A stretch of DNA of 16,808 nucleotides from contig JAFAEL010000065.1 in NCBI GenBank assembly GCA_023423995.1, positions 1-16,808 on the forward strand, written 5' to 3'. Origin of the DNA: Pseudomonadota bacterium. Its GTDB lineage: Bacteria > Pseudomonadota > Alphaproteobacteria > Rhizobiales > Beijerinckiaceae. Positions 1-6,279 of the stretch are shown here, one piece after another. Numbering within the stretch: position 1 is the stretch's first letter; each line of letters opens with the position of its first letter. The position numbers and the translations under genes are program-made. The notes beneath the pieces were generated by a model. The model worked only from the letters and a program-made list of their open reading frames with translations. It ran no database searches and was not told where the DNA came from.

Positions 1-1016
1 GCCTTGGCGACATCGCGCTTCGGAACCGGATGCTTCTTCTGGTACCAGGGATTGTCCGGGTTGACCCACTGGTTACCGGGCATCGCGGCGCCGTTGAACA
101 CGACCTGGTTGAGGGCGTCGCGGTCGATCGCGAGGCTCAACGCTTGCCGGATGCGGGGATCCTGGCCGAGCGGGTTCTTGGCCGCCTCGCTGTTCGCGAC
201 GTTGATCGTCATCCCCATGTAGCCGAGGTCGATGCCGCTCGCGAGCTTGAGGCGCTTGTCCGCCTGGATCTCCTTGATGTCGGTGGCGAGCGCCCGCTCG
301 ATCATGTCGAACTGCCCCGACTTTAGGTTCGCGAGCCTGACGGTCGAATCCGGGATGGGCAGGTAGGTGATGCGGTCGATCCTGACCCGGTCCTTGTCCC
401 AGTAATCCGGGAAGCGCTCGACCACGATGCGGTCCTGCTGGATGCGTTCGACGAACTTGTAGGGCCCGGCGCAGACCGGCTTCTGACCGAACTTGTCGCC
501 TGCCTCCTTCGCGGCCTTGGGCGAGACCATCATGCCGGCCCGGTCGGTCAGTTGGGCCAGCAGCGGCGAATAGGCATTCTTCAGCAGCAGCCTGACGGTC
601 GTCGGATCCACCACCTCGATCTTGTCGATGGCCGAGATCTCGGGCCGGCGGAACGAGCCCTGCATGGTCAGATGCCGCTCGAGCGAAAACTTCACAGCCT
701 CCGCGTCCATCGGCTCGCCGTCATGGAATTTGACGCCCGGGCGAAGCTTGATCGTGACCGTCTTTCCGTCAGCGGAAGTGTCGTGCGCGAGCGCGAGTTG
801 CGGGACGATGTTGAGCTTGTTGTCCGTGTCGAAGAGCTTGTCGCAGAGAGAGGCAAAGACGATGCGGCCGACATAGGTGCGGCCGAAGCTCGGATCGAGC
901 ACGTCCGGATCCTCGGCGAGGCCGATGCGCAGGTTCGTCTGCGCGGCTGCAAGGGTCGGGAAACTCAGGGCACCGCAGAGAAGTGCAGCGCAAAGGGTCG
1001 AGAAACGAGACGGCAT
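1..1016 (-). CDS. ABC transporter substrate-binding protein, family 5 (peptide/nickel type), C-terminus beyond window
   Basis: Periplasmic solute receptor of a peptide-type (Dpp/Opp) ABC importer. It would capture a peptide or similar ligand and deliver it to a membrane permease that is not in the window. The visible 338 residues begin with a signal peptide (about residues 1-25, ending ...LAAAQ), followed by the family-5 layout: a VPQLA stretch near 71-75, the hallmark KFHDGEPMDAEAVKFSLER segment from residue 96, and CAGPYKF near 182-188. Family members are usually about 500-540 residues, so roughly a third lies past the left edge. The ATG at 1014-1016 is supported by a GGAGG ribosome site at 1022-1026. 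It lies 23 nt downstream of the DUF1028 gene on the same strand, so the two are probably co-transcribed. DUF1028 genes are often found with peptide transporters. Family assignment is firm; the ligand is unknown. Confidence 0.93.
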   Translation of the reverse strand, partial: MPSRFSTLCAALLCGALSFPTLAAAQTNLRIGLAEDPDVLDPSFGRTYVGRIVFASLCDKLFDTDNKLNIVPQLALAHDTSADGKTVTIKLRPGVKFHDGEPMDAEAVKFSLERHLTMQGSFRRPEISAIDKIEVVDPTTVRLLLKNAYSPLLAQLTDRAGMMVSPKAAKEAGDKFGQKPVCAGPYKFVERIQQDRIVVERFPDYWDKDRVRIDRITYLPIPDSTVRLANLKSGQFDMIERALATDIKEIQADKRLKLASGIDLGYMGMTINVANSEAAKNPLGQDPRIRQALSLAIDRDALNQVVFNGAAMPGNQWVNPDNPWYQKKHPVPKRDVAK

Positions 1017-1029
1017 CGAAACCTCCGGA

Positions 1030-1058
1030 CGGCGCGAGCTTATGCAACAGCCGCGCCG
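1030..1058. repeat. Inverted repeat spanning the DUF1028 stop codon
   Basis: Seven-base arms CGGCGCG (1030-1036) and CGCGCCG (1052-1058) are perfect reverse complements, separated by 15 nt that contain the DUF1028 stop codon (1040-1042). It could form an intra-operon hairpin between DUF1028 and the substrate-binding protein gene, for example adjusting relative expression or mRNA stability. The long loop and the general GC-richness keep confidence low. Confidence 0.3.
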
Positions 1059-1777
1059 GGTCCAGTGCGACTTTCCGCTTCCAGCTGCTCGGCTATGAAG
1101 CGCTCGATGGCCTCGCGCCCGACGATGCCGGACGGGCGGGCTCGGGACGGCAGCGCCTGCCGGTAGAATTGCGGCCGTCCCTTCCAGACATCGAGCAGGC
1201 GGCCGAGCTCCGCCAGCGGGTCCTGGTGATCATCCACGCGGATGTCGACGAGAGGGTATTCCTCCGCGTCGTGGATCAGGATCGCGGCCGATTGCCGGCC
1301 GCGCTTGTCGCCCCCGGCCGCCTCGCCGGCCCGGAGCGAGAGGAGGAAGCGCTCGAAGAGCGGCCGCCCTGCCGATTGCTCGAAGGACGCGACCGTGTCG
1401 CGGACCACTTCGGGCCCGGCCAGCATGTTGCCGGCGACGGAGAAGTTCTCGCGCAGCTCGTGCCCGCACCAGGGAACGCATCCGGCGCCCGTATAGGCCG
1501 CGTTCCGGCCGTCGGCCGCCATCAGGTGAACCTGCCGGTCTCCCCTGCCCTCATCCGCCGCGGTCAGGACCCAGATCGCGTCCTCCGGCCCGGCGCCCGC
1601 CCTGAGAAGCGCCAGCCCGCGTGAGCCGTAGAGCGGATTGACCATGGCCTGCGTCGCGACCGCCCCGATCCCGGTCTCAACGAAGGGCACGCGCGCTCCG
1701 ACCGCAAATGCACAGGTGGAGACCGCAATGCCGACCTGCCCCGTTCCGGGATCCCGAGCGACGATAGACCAGGTCAT
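1040..1777 (-). CDS. DUF1028 family protein (Ntn-hydrolase-like fold)
   Basis: 245-residue cytoplasmic protein with the DUF1028 N-terminal signature MTWSIVARDPGTGQVGIAVS, followed by VGARVPFVETGIGAVATQA and the conserved AGNMLAG segment near residues 115-121. The family is thought to share the Ntn-hydrolase fold with amidohydrolases, but no general biochemical function is established. Members recur next to peptide ABC transporters and gamma-glutamyltransferase-type enzymes, and both occur here. An amidase or peptide-processing role is therefore a context-based inference. The ATG at 1775-1777 is preceded by a GGGGA ribosome site with about 8 nt spacing. The gene heads a probable operon with the substrate-binding protein gene. 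Length and N-terminus are typical; no defect seen. Confidence 0.9.
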   Translation of the reverse strand: MTWSIVARDPGTGQVGIAVSTCAFAVGARVPFVETGIGAVATQAMVNPLYGSRGLALLRAGAGPEDAIWVLTAADEGRGDRQVHLMAADGRNAAYTGAGCVPWCGHELRENFSVAGNMLAGPEVVRDTVASFEQSAGRPLFERFLLSLRAGEAAGGDKRGRQSAAILIHDAEEYPLVDIRVDDHQDPLAELGRLLDVWKGRPQFYRQALPSRARPSGIVGREAIERFIAEQLEAESRTGPGAAVA

Positions 1778-1800
1778 GCAGCTCTTCCCCGCAGCATTCG

Positions 1801-1832
1801 CGTGAGTTCTTCACGATGGCGTGCTCACGCCA
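1801..1832. promoter_or_regulatory. Two adjacent CGTG/CACG inverted repeats in a divergent promoter region
   Basis: The 128-bp gap between the divergent DUF1028 and histidine phosphatase genes holds CGTGA-N5-TCACG (1801-1815) immediately followed by TGGCGTG-CT-CACGCCA (1817-1832). Both are perfect in their arms and share the CGTG/CACG half-site. Side-by-side dyads in a divergent intergenic region are typical of operator sites, but no binding protein can be named, and a structural hairpin is the alternative. I could not identify a convincing sigma-70 promoter in this gap. Confidence 0.35.
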
Positions 1833-1905
1833 CGCAGCCGTGGAACGGCATACGTCCGCGCGATAATCTTTGCCGGAGCAGCAGGCGGGACGGCAAGGCC
1901 CCGAA

Positions 1906-2487
1906 ATGCAAGCGAGACTACGCCGGACATTCCTCACCGCCGCGGCCGCGCTCGCGGCTGCATCCGTCGCGGCGCAGCCCTCTCGGCCTCCCGATCCTGC
2001 CCTGGCGGCGCTTTCGGCGGGCGGCACCGTCGCGCTCATCCGCCATGCTGCAGCACCGGGCACGGGCGATCCGCCGGGCTTCCGGCTGGGAGAATGCGCG
2101 ACGCAGCGCAACCTCTCGGAGGCAGGCCGGCAGCAGGCTGCGGATCTCGGGCGCCGGATCCGTTCCGCCAAGATCCCCGTGACCGAGGTGAAGTCCAGCC
2201 GGTGGTGCCGGGCGGCGGACACGGCGCGTCTCGCATTCCCCGATCTCCCGACGGAGCCGGATCCGGCGCTCGATTCGTTCTTTGCCGGACGCGGCAGCGG
2301 GCCCGCCCAGACGGAACGGGCCAAGGCCGCCATCCAGGCCTGGCGCGGGCGGCCAGGCGTGCTCGTGATGGTGACCCATCAGGTGAACATCACGGCCCTA
2401 ACCGGGCTCGTGCCCGCCGAGGGCGAGGTGGTGGTGGTCGCACCGGGGACGGACGGCCTAGTCGTCCTCGGCCGCACGCGGATCTGA
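1906..2487 (+). CDS. Exported histidine phosphatase family protein (phosphoglycerate mutase-like)
   Basis: 193-residue protein of the histidine phosphatase superfamily, expected to hydrolyse a phosphomonoester through a phosphohistidine intermediate. The catalytic LIRHA motif is at residues 44-48 (R46, H47; Ala replaces the usual Gly). NLSEAGRQQA follows at 69-78, a second substrate-binding Arg in KSSRW near 99, and the second catalytic His in VTHQ at 158. The N-terminus MQARLRRTFLTAAAALAAAS is a signal peptide whose RRTFLT matches the twin-arginine pattern, so Tat export to the periplasm is possible. I chose ATG 1906 because it places this signal peptide at the very start; a TTG at 1870 would extend it. 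The ribosome site is weak. It is divergent from DUF1028 and convergent with the GGT-family gene. The substrate is unknown. Confidence 0.88.
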   Translation: MQARLRRTFLTAAAALAAASVAAQPSRPPDPALAALSAGGTVALIRHAAAPGTGDPPGFRLGECATQRNLSEAGRQQAADLGRRIRSAKIPVTEVKSSRWCRAADTARLAFPDLPTEPDPALDSFFAGRGSGPAQTERAKAAIQAWRGRPGVLVMVTHQVNITALTGLVPAEGEVVVVAPGTDGLVVLGRTRI

Positions 2488-2491
2488 CCGC

Positions 2492-2511
2492 CGGGCCGAG
2501 CTATCGGCCCG
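2492..2511. terminator. Bidirectional hairpin between convergent genes
   Basis: CGGGCCGA (2492-2499) and TCGGCCCG (2504-2511) form a perfect 8-bp stem with a 4-nt loop. It sits 4 nt after the phosphatase stop and includes the end of the convergent GGT-family gene, whose TAG stop (2501-2503) falls in the loop. There is no T-run on either side, so termination efficiency is uncertain. Position between two convergent genes favours a shared terminator. Confidence 0.5.
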
Positions 2512-4348
2512 CCGCGTAGCCCTGCATGCCGCGCGGGTTGGCCGCCGCCTTCCGGCGGACGCCGTCGCGCGAGGCTGCGGTGAGCCGCCCCTCGGACCAG
2601 TCCTCCCCGATCTCGACGATATGGCCGCGGCGCCCCAGCTCGTCGATCGTCGCCTTGGGCACCCTGCCCTCGACCACCACGACGCCCGGCCGCGAAGTTC
2701 GCGGCCAGAACGACGAGGGGAAATGCTCGGTGTGCCAGGCCGGCGCATCGATCGCTTCCTGCAGGTTCATCCCCGCATGGACATGGCGCAGGAAGAATTG
2801 CGGGATCCATTGGTCCTGCTGGTCGCCGCCGGGCGAGCCCCAGGCGAGGTAGGGCTCGCCGTCACGCAGCGCCATCGTGGGCGAAAGCGTCGAGCGCGGC
2901 CGCTTGCCAGGCCTGAGCGATGCCGGATGCTCCTCGTCCAGCCAAAACATCTGGGCCCGGGTACCGAGGCAGAAGCCGAGTTCCGGGATGACGGGCGAGG
3001 ATTGCAGCCACCCGCCCGAGGGCGTACCTGAGACCATGTTGCCCCAGCGGTCGATGATGTCGAAGTGGACAGTGTCGCCGCGCACGGCGCCCTGCTTCTC
3101 GAGCCTTCGCGCATCCTCGGCCGGGGTAGTCGCGCGCTGGATACGGCCGACCGTCGGCTCGCCCGCGCCCGTCGCGCCCACGGCGACGCGCTCGCCGCCT
3201 TCCCGCGCCCCGATCGCCTTGCCGTAGCCGGCGATGGTGCCCGGCCTGAGCTCGAGCGAGGCGCGGTCCCCGATCAGCATGCGCCGCTCGTCGTTGTACG
3301 CCTTGCCCAGGAGCTGTTCGACCGGCACGTCGACGAAGGCCGGATCCCCATAGAAGGTGTCGCGATCGGCGAAGGCGAGCTTCGCGGCCTCCACCTGGAG
3401 GTGGATGAAGTCCGGCCCGGTCGGGTCGAGCCCGTCGAGGTCGAAGCCGGAGAGGAGCGCGAGCTGCTGGAGCGTCGTGAGCCCCTGCGTCCAGGGCCCG
3501 CATTTCAGCACGGTGTAGCGGCCGTAATCGTAGGAGACCGGCGCCTCTATGCTCGCCTCCCAGCCGGCCATGTCCTGCCCGGTCAGCAGGCCGCGGTGGC
3601 GGCGGCCGGAGGTGTCCATCATCTCTTCGGTCCGGCAGAAGCGGTCGATCGCATCAGCCACGAAGCCCTGCGACCATGCCATGCGGGCGCGCTCGATCTC
3701 GGCCTCGCGGCCGCTTCCCCCGCTCTCCGCCTCGGCGAGAATGCGCTCGTAGGTGGCCGCGAGGCGGGGGTTGGTGAAGATCGATCCGGGCTCGGGCACC
3801 CTGCCACCCGGCAAGTACAGGTCGGCCGAGGTCGTCCAGTGCTCGCGGAACAGTTCCTCGACGGTCGCGATCGTGGCAGGGATACGCTCGACGAGCGGGT
3901 AGCCGTCGCGGGCGTAGGAGATCGCAGGCTCGAGCACGTCGCGCAGCCGCATCGTGCCGTAATCCCGCAGCATCAGCATGAAGGCGTCGAACGGCCCGGG
4001 GATGCAGGCCGCGAGGAGCCCCGTGCCGGGCACGAGGTCGAGGCCGAGCGCGCGATAATGCTCGATGGTAGCGCCTGCGGGCGCGGGCCCCTGCCCGCAG
4101 ATGACCTCCGGGCGGCCCTTGCGGACGTCGTAGACGATGATCGGGGCGTCGCCGCCCGGGCCGTTCAGGTGCGGCTCGACGACCTGCAGCGTGAAGGCCG
4201 TCGCGACGGCGGCATCGAAGGCGTTGCCGCCCCGTTCGAGAATGCCCATCCCGACCGCAGTGGCGATCCAGTGCGTCGAGGCGACGACGCCGAACGTGCC
4301 GTCGATCTCAGGCCGGGTTGTGAAGGTGCTCTGGTTGACGTGGCTCAT
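2501..4348 (-). CDS. Gamma-glutamyltransferase family Ntn hydrolase, non-canonical
   Basis: 615-residue member of the gamma-glutamyltransferase family: autoprocessing N-terminal-nucleophile hydrolases that cleave an amide and may transfer the acyl group. The large-subunit part shows VVASTHWIAT and GGNAFDAAVA (23-50) and NGPGGDAP (62-69). The small-subunit start and nucleophile is Thr426 in GDTVHF, followed by IIDRWGN; RPRSTLSPTM (484-493) and WGSPGG (503-508) form the substrate pocket. No signal peptide is visible, so it is probably cytoplasmic. The Arg that grips the gamma-glutamyl alpha-carboxylate in E. coli Ggt (R114, in FREMAP) aligns with Gln86 here (GQGPAP). A true glutathione hydrolase role is therefore doubtful, and another amide is likely the substrate; oxamate amidohydrolase HpxW is a known non-glutathione family member. 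ATG 4346-4348 has only a weak ribosome site but gives the usual family N-terminus. Confidence 0.92.
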   Translation of the reverse strand: MSHVNQSTFTTRPEIDGTFGVVASTHWIATAVGMGILERGGNAFDAAVATAFTLQVVEPHLNGPGGDAPIIVYDVRKGRPEVICGQGPAPAGATIEHYRALGLDLVPGTGLLAACIPGPFDAFMLMLRDYGTMRLRDVLEPAISYARDGYPLVERIPATIATVEELFREHWTTSADLYLPGGRVPEPGSIFTNPRLAATYERILAEAESGGSGREAEIERARMAWSQGFVADAIDRFCRTEEMMDTSGRRHRGLLTGQDMAGWEASIEAPVSYDYGRYTVLKCGPWTQGLTTLQQLALLSGFDLDGLDPTGPDFIHLQVEAAKLAFADRDTFYGDPAFVDVPVEQLLGKAYNDERRMLIGDRASLELRPGTIAGYGKAIGAREGGERVAVGATGAGEPTVGRIQRATTPAEDARRLEKQGAVRGDTVHFDIIDRWGNMVSGTPSGGWLQSSPVIPELGFCLGTRAQMFWLDEEHPASLRPGKRPRSTLSPTMALRDGEPYLAWGSPGGDQQDQWIPQFFLRHVHAGMNLQEAIDAPAWHTEHFPSSFWPRTSRPGVVVVEGRVPKATIDELGRRGHIVEIGEDWSEGRLTAASRDGVRRKAAANPRGMQGYAAGR

Positions 4349-4415
4349 GCGGCCGCCCGTGTGATTGCCGGGACGGCTTATCCGAAGAGTCGGGCAGGAG
4401 CCATTCCGGCGGCCC

Positions 4416-4700
4416 TCAGCGCGGAACGATGTGGAAGCTGTCCTTCGGCAGCAGGTTGCGGGCGGGCCCGCCCGTCTGCGCGCCGCCGCTCTGCTGCCAC
4501 GGCTTCAGTTCCGGACGCTTATCGTTGTCCCCGTCCGTGTCGTATTGCCAGGAGGGCTGCCACGGGGCGCGGCTCCGCCATCCCGACGCCTCCACCACGC
4601 GCGGGCCGTAGCCGTAATCTCCGTAAGCCTGCGCCTGCACCGCGCCTGTGCCCGCGGCGAGCCCGACCACGAGGGCAATCCCGCTCAATCCAAGCCTCAC
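4416..4700 (-). CDS. Small exported protein of unknown function
   Basis: 94-residue protein not recognised as any named family. Residues 1-24 are a clear signal peptide (MRLGLSGIALVVGLAAGTGAVQAQA, AXA-type cleavage). The mature part is short, rich in Gly, Tyr, Trp, Pro and Gln, and contains YGDYGYGP near 26-33, an acidic DTDGDNDK patch near 54-61, and no Cys, so it looks like a soluble low-complexity periplasmic protein. The GTG start (4698-4700) is strongly supported by a GGAGG ribosome site 5 nt upstream (4706-4710). It lies 67 nt upstream of the GGT-family gene on the same strand and may share its promoter, but a functional link is not evident. That it is a real gene rests on the signal peptide and ribosome site. 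Confidence 0.72.
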   Translation of the reverse strand: MRLGLSGIALVVGLAAGTGAVQAQAYGDYGYGPRVVEASGWRSRAPWQPSWQYDTDGDNDKRPELKPWQQSGGAQTGGPARNLLPKDSFHIVPR

Positions 4701-4895
4701 GCGAGCCTCCTAGCTTTCCGTCCGGGATGAACCGGCAATGCGACGGGTCGTTCCGACACCTGCGATTTCCAACCGTCAAGTCGCGCCGGCTTTGCGGGAC
4801 CGCTCTGAGGGTTGCTTAACCGTCGCATCGTATCTCTCCCGCATGCCGACCCGCTCCCGCCGGGGCGAGCGTCGCCGTCGTTGGAGAGGCTTCCC
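4701..4895. promoter_or_regulatory. Divergent intergenic region (195 bp)
   Basis: Separates the small exported protein gene (minus) from the Aat-like gene (plus), so it should hold promoters for both. It contains the ribosome site for each gene (4706-4710 on minus, 4883-4889 on plus) and two copies of AACCGTC about 48 nt apart (near 4770 and 4818), the second within a short GGTT-GCTT-AACC dyad. I see no clear -35/-10 pair. This is the longest non-coding stretch in the window. Confidence 0.4.
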
Positions 4896-5789
4896 TTGCC
4901 CGCGGATAGCGCCCGTCGTGCGCTCCTCTTCCGGGAGAGCGCAGCCGAGAAGATTCGGCGACACGTATTGGGGCTCGCCTGGGCCTTGAAGCCCGAGCGG
5001 GCGCCAGGCTTGCCGGTGCTCTGGGGCAGGTGGCTCACCTCCCTCGGGCGGGCGAAGCTCCCCGATCCCGAACGCGCGCTCGCCCGACCGCATGGCTTTG
5101 CGGGGTTCGTCAAGGACCTCTCTGTGCCGACGCTCATCGCGGCCTATGGCTCGGGGCTGTACCCCTTCGCGCATCTCGGCCCGCTGAAATGGTGGTCGCC
5201 GCCCGAGAGGGCTGTCGTGCCCGTACGCGACCTCCATGTCTCGCGCCGCATCCGCAGCCGCATGCGCCAAAACCGGCTCAAGGTCACCTTCGACGCCGAT
5301 TTCGAGGCGGTCATCCGGGCCTGCGCACGCCCGCGCGAAGGCAAGGTGCCGCTCACCTGGATCACGCCGCGGATCATGCGGGCCTATGCCGAGCTGTTCG
5401 ATGCCGGCATCGCCCATTCCTTCGAGGTCCGGACGGAGGGAGGCGACCTCGTCGGCGGCGGCTACGGCGTCGCGGCGGGCGGCGTCTTCGTCATCGAGTC
5501 GCAATTCGCCTGGGAGCCCGGTGCCTCCCAGATCGGCTTCGCGGTGCTCAGCTGCCACCTCGCCGAATGGGGGTTCGTGCTTCTGGACAACAAGCTCATG
5601 ACGCCGACCGTGGAGCGAATGGGCTTCCGCAACATTCCGCGCAGCGCCTATCTGGCGACGCTCGCTTCACCTCGGGACATTGGACGCCCCGGCCGGTGGC
5701 AGGCGGTGATGGACACGAAGGAGGCGGAAGCTGCCCTCCGGTCCCCGGCTGCGGCGGGCGCCGCAGCCGCGACCTCCGAAGAGGCGTGA
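4896..5789 (+). CDS. Leucyl/phenylalanyl-tRNA-protein transferase (Aat) paralogue, divergent
   Basis: 297-residue protein with the Aat fold (GNAT-like). Canonical Aat moves Leu or Phe from charged tRNA to the N-terminus of proteins, marking them for ClpAP. Family landmarks in order are LPDPERAL (55-62), AAYGSGLYPF (82-91), WWSPPERAVV (99-108), DLHVSRRI (112-119), LTWITP (153-158), AHSFEV (173-178), LVGGGYGV (185-192), IESQF (200-204) and VLLDNK (228-233). E201 matches E. coli E156 and D231 matches D186, but K233 stands where catalytic Gln188 is expected. About 54 residues precede the usual start, and the tail is Ala-rich. The TTG start at 4896 is chosen for the GGAGAGG ribosome site 6 nt upstream; no ATG is available. 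It is probably a paralogue with altered activity rather than the housekeeping Aat. Confidence 0.85.
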   Translation: MPADSARRALLFRESAAEKIRRHVLGLAWALKPERAPGLPVLWGRWLTSLGRAKLPDPERALARPHGFAGFVKDLSVPTLIAAYGSGLYPFAHLGPLKWWSPPERAVVPVRDLHVSRRIRSRMRQNRLKVTFDADFEAVIRACARPREGKVPLTWITPRIMRAYAELFDAGIAHSFEVRTEGGDLVGGGYGVAAGGVFVIESQFAWEPGASQIGFAVLSCHLAEWGFVLLDNKLMTPTVERMGFRNIPRSAYLATLASPRDIGRPGRWQAVMDTKEAEAALRSPAAAGAAAATSEEA

Positions 5790-5810
5790 GGCCCCGGAAC
5801 GTCCGGGGCC
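5790..5810. terminator. Bidirectional hairpin terminator between convergent Aat-like and Ohr genes
   Basis: GGCCCCGGA (5790-5798) and TCCGGGGCC (5802-5810) form a perfect 9-bp stem with the 3-nt loop ACG. It begins directly after the Aat-like stop codon and ends 10 nt before the Ohr stop. There is no T-tract, but the placement and a very stable stem between two converging genes fit a shared terminator. Confidence 0.55.
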
Positions 5811-5820
5811 GCGGTGCGCA

Positions 5821-6240
5821 TCAGCGCAGGACGATCTCGACCTCGACGTTGCCGCGGATCGCCTTGGAATAGGGGCAGTTCTGATGCGCCGCGTGGAGCA
5901 ACTCCTCGGCGACGCTCCGCTCGATGCCCGGCAGGCTAACCTCAAGCTTGCATCCGATCCCGAAGCCGCCGGCGGCGTCCGGCCCGAAGGCGATATGTGC
6001 TGTCACGACCGACTGCCCGATATCGATCCCCTTCTGCTTTGCCAGGAATTCCAGCGTGCCGCCGAAACAGGCCGAGTAGCCGCAGGCGAACAGCTCCTCG
6101 GGATTCGTCCCGACCCCATCCCCGCCCATCTCGGTGGGGCGCGAGAGCGCATGGCTCACCCTGCCGCTCGCGGCCTCGGTGCGGCCGGCGCGGCCGCCAG
6201 TCGTGGTCGCGGTCGAGGTGAATACGGTCTTCGTAAGCAA
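5821..6240 (-). CDS. ohr: Organic hydroperoxide resistance protein (Ohr/OsmC family peroxidase)
   Basis: 139-residue thiol peroxidase that reduces organic and fatty-acid hydroperoxides, recycled by dihydrolipoyl groups; cytoplasmic homodimer. The sequence has the Ohr start (KTVFTSTATTTGGRAGR), the conserved Arg17, NPEELFACGYSACFGG (46-61) with Glu49 and peroxidatic Cys58, and resolving Cys122 in NCPYSKA. Length is typical. The usual FAAGYxACF reads FACGYSACF, adding Cys53; Cys97 is a further extra. The TTG start (6238-6240) is chosen because it gives the normal family N-terminus; an AAGGA ribosome site lies 8 nt upstream. No OhrR-type MarR regulator is in the window. It lies downstream of the hydantoinase-like gene on the same strand, separated by a hairpin, and is probably functionally independent of it. 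Confidence 0.93.
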   Translation of the reverse strand: MLTKTVFTSTATTTGGRAGRTEAASGRVSHALSRPTEMGGDGVGTNPEELFACGYSACFGGTLEFLAKQKGIDIGQSVVTAHIAFGPDAAGGFGIGCKLEVSLPGIERSVAEELLHAAHQNCPYSKAIRGNVEVEIVLR

Positions 6241-6259
6241 AAGCCTGGTCCTTGTTTAC

Positions 6260-6276
6260 CCGGGCGTCGTGCCCGG
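6260..6276 (-). terminator. Hairpin after the hydantoinase-like gene
   Basis: CCGGGC (6260-6265) and GCCCGG (6271-6276) form a 6-bp stem with a 5-nt loop, starting 3 nt after the hydantoinase-like stop codon (6280-6282) and 20 nt before the Ohr start. There is no U-run. It may end the catabolic transcript or only reduce readthrough into ohr. Confidence 0.4.
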
Positions 6277-6279
6277 CCT

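Noticed and set aside
1821..2519. 232-codon plus-strand frame overlapping the histidine phosphatase
   Set aside because: Wrong frame relative to the phosphatase motifs (RHA, VTHQ) and composed of Arg/Gly/Pro-rich sequence.
3065..4819. 584-codon open frame on the plus strand opposite the GGT-family gene
   Set aside because: It is antisense to a clear family member, its translation is low-complexity Arg/Ala/Gly-rich with no recognisable motif, and such shadows are expected in GC-rich DNA.
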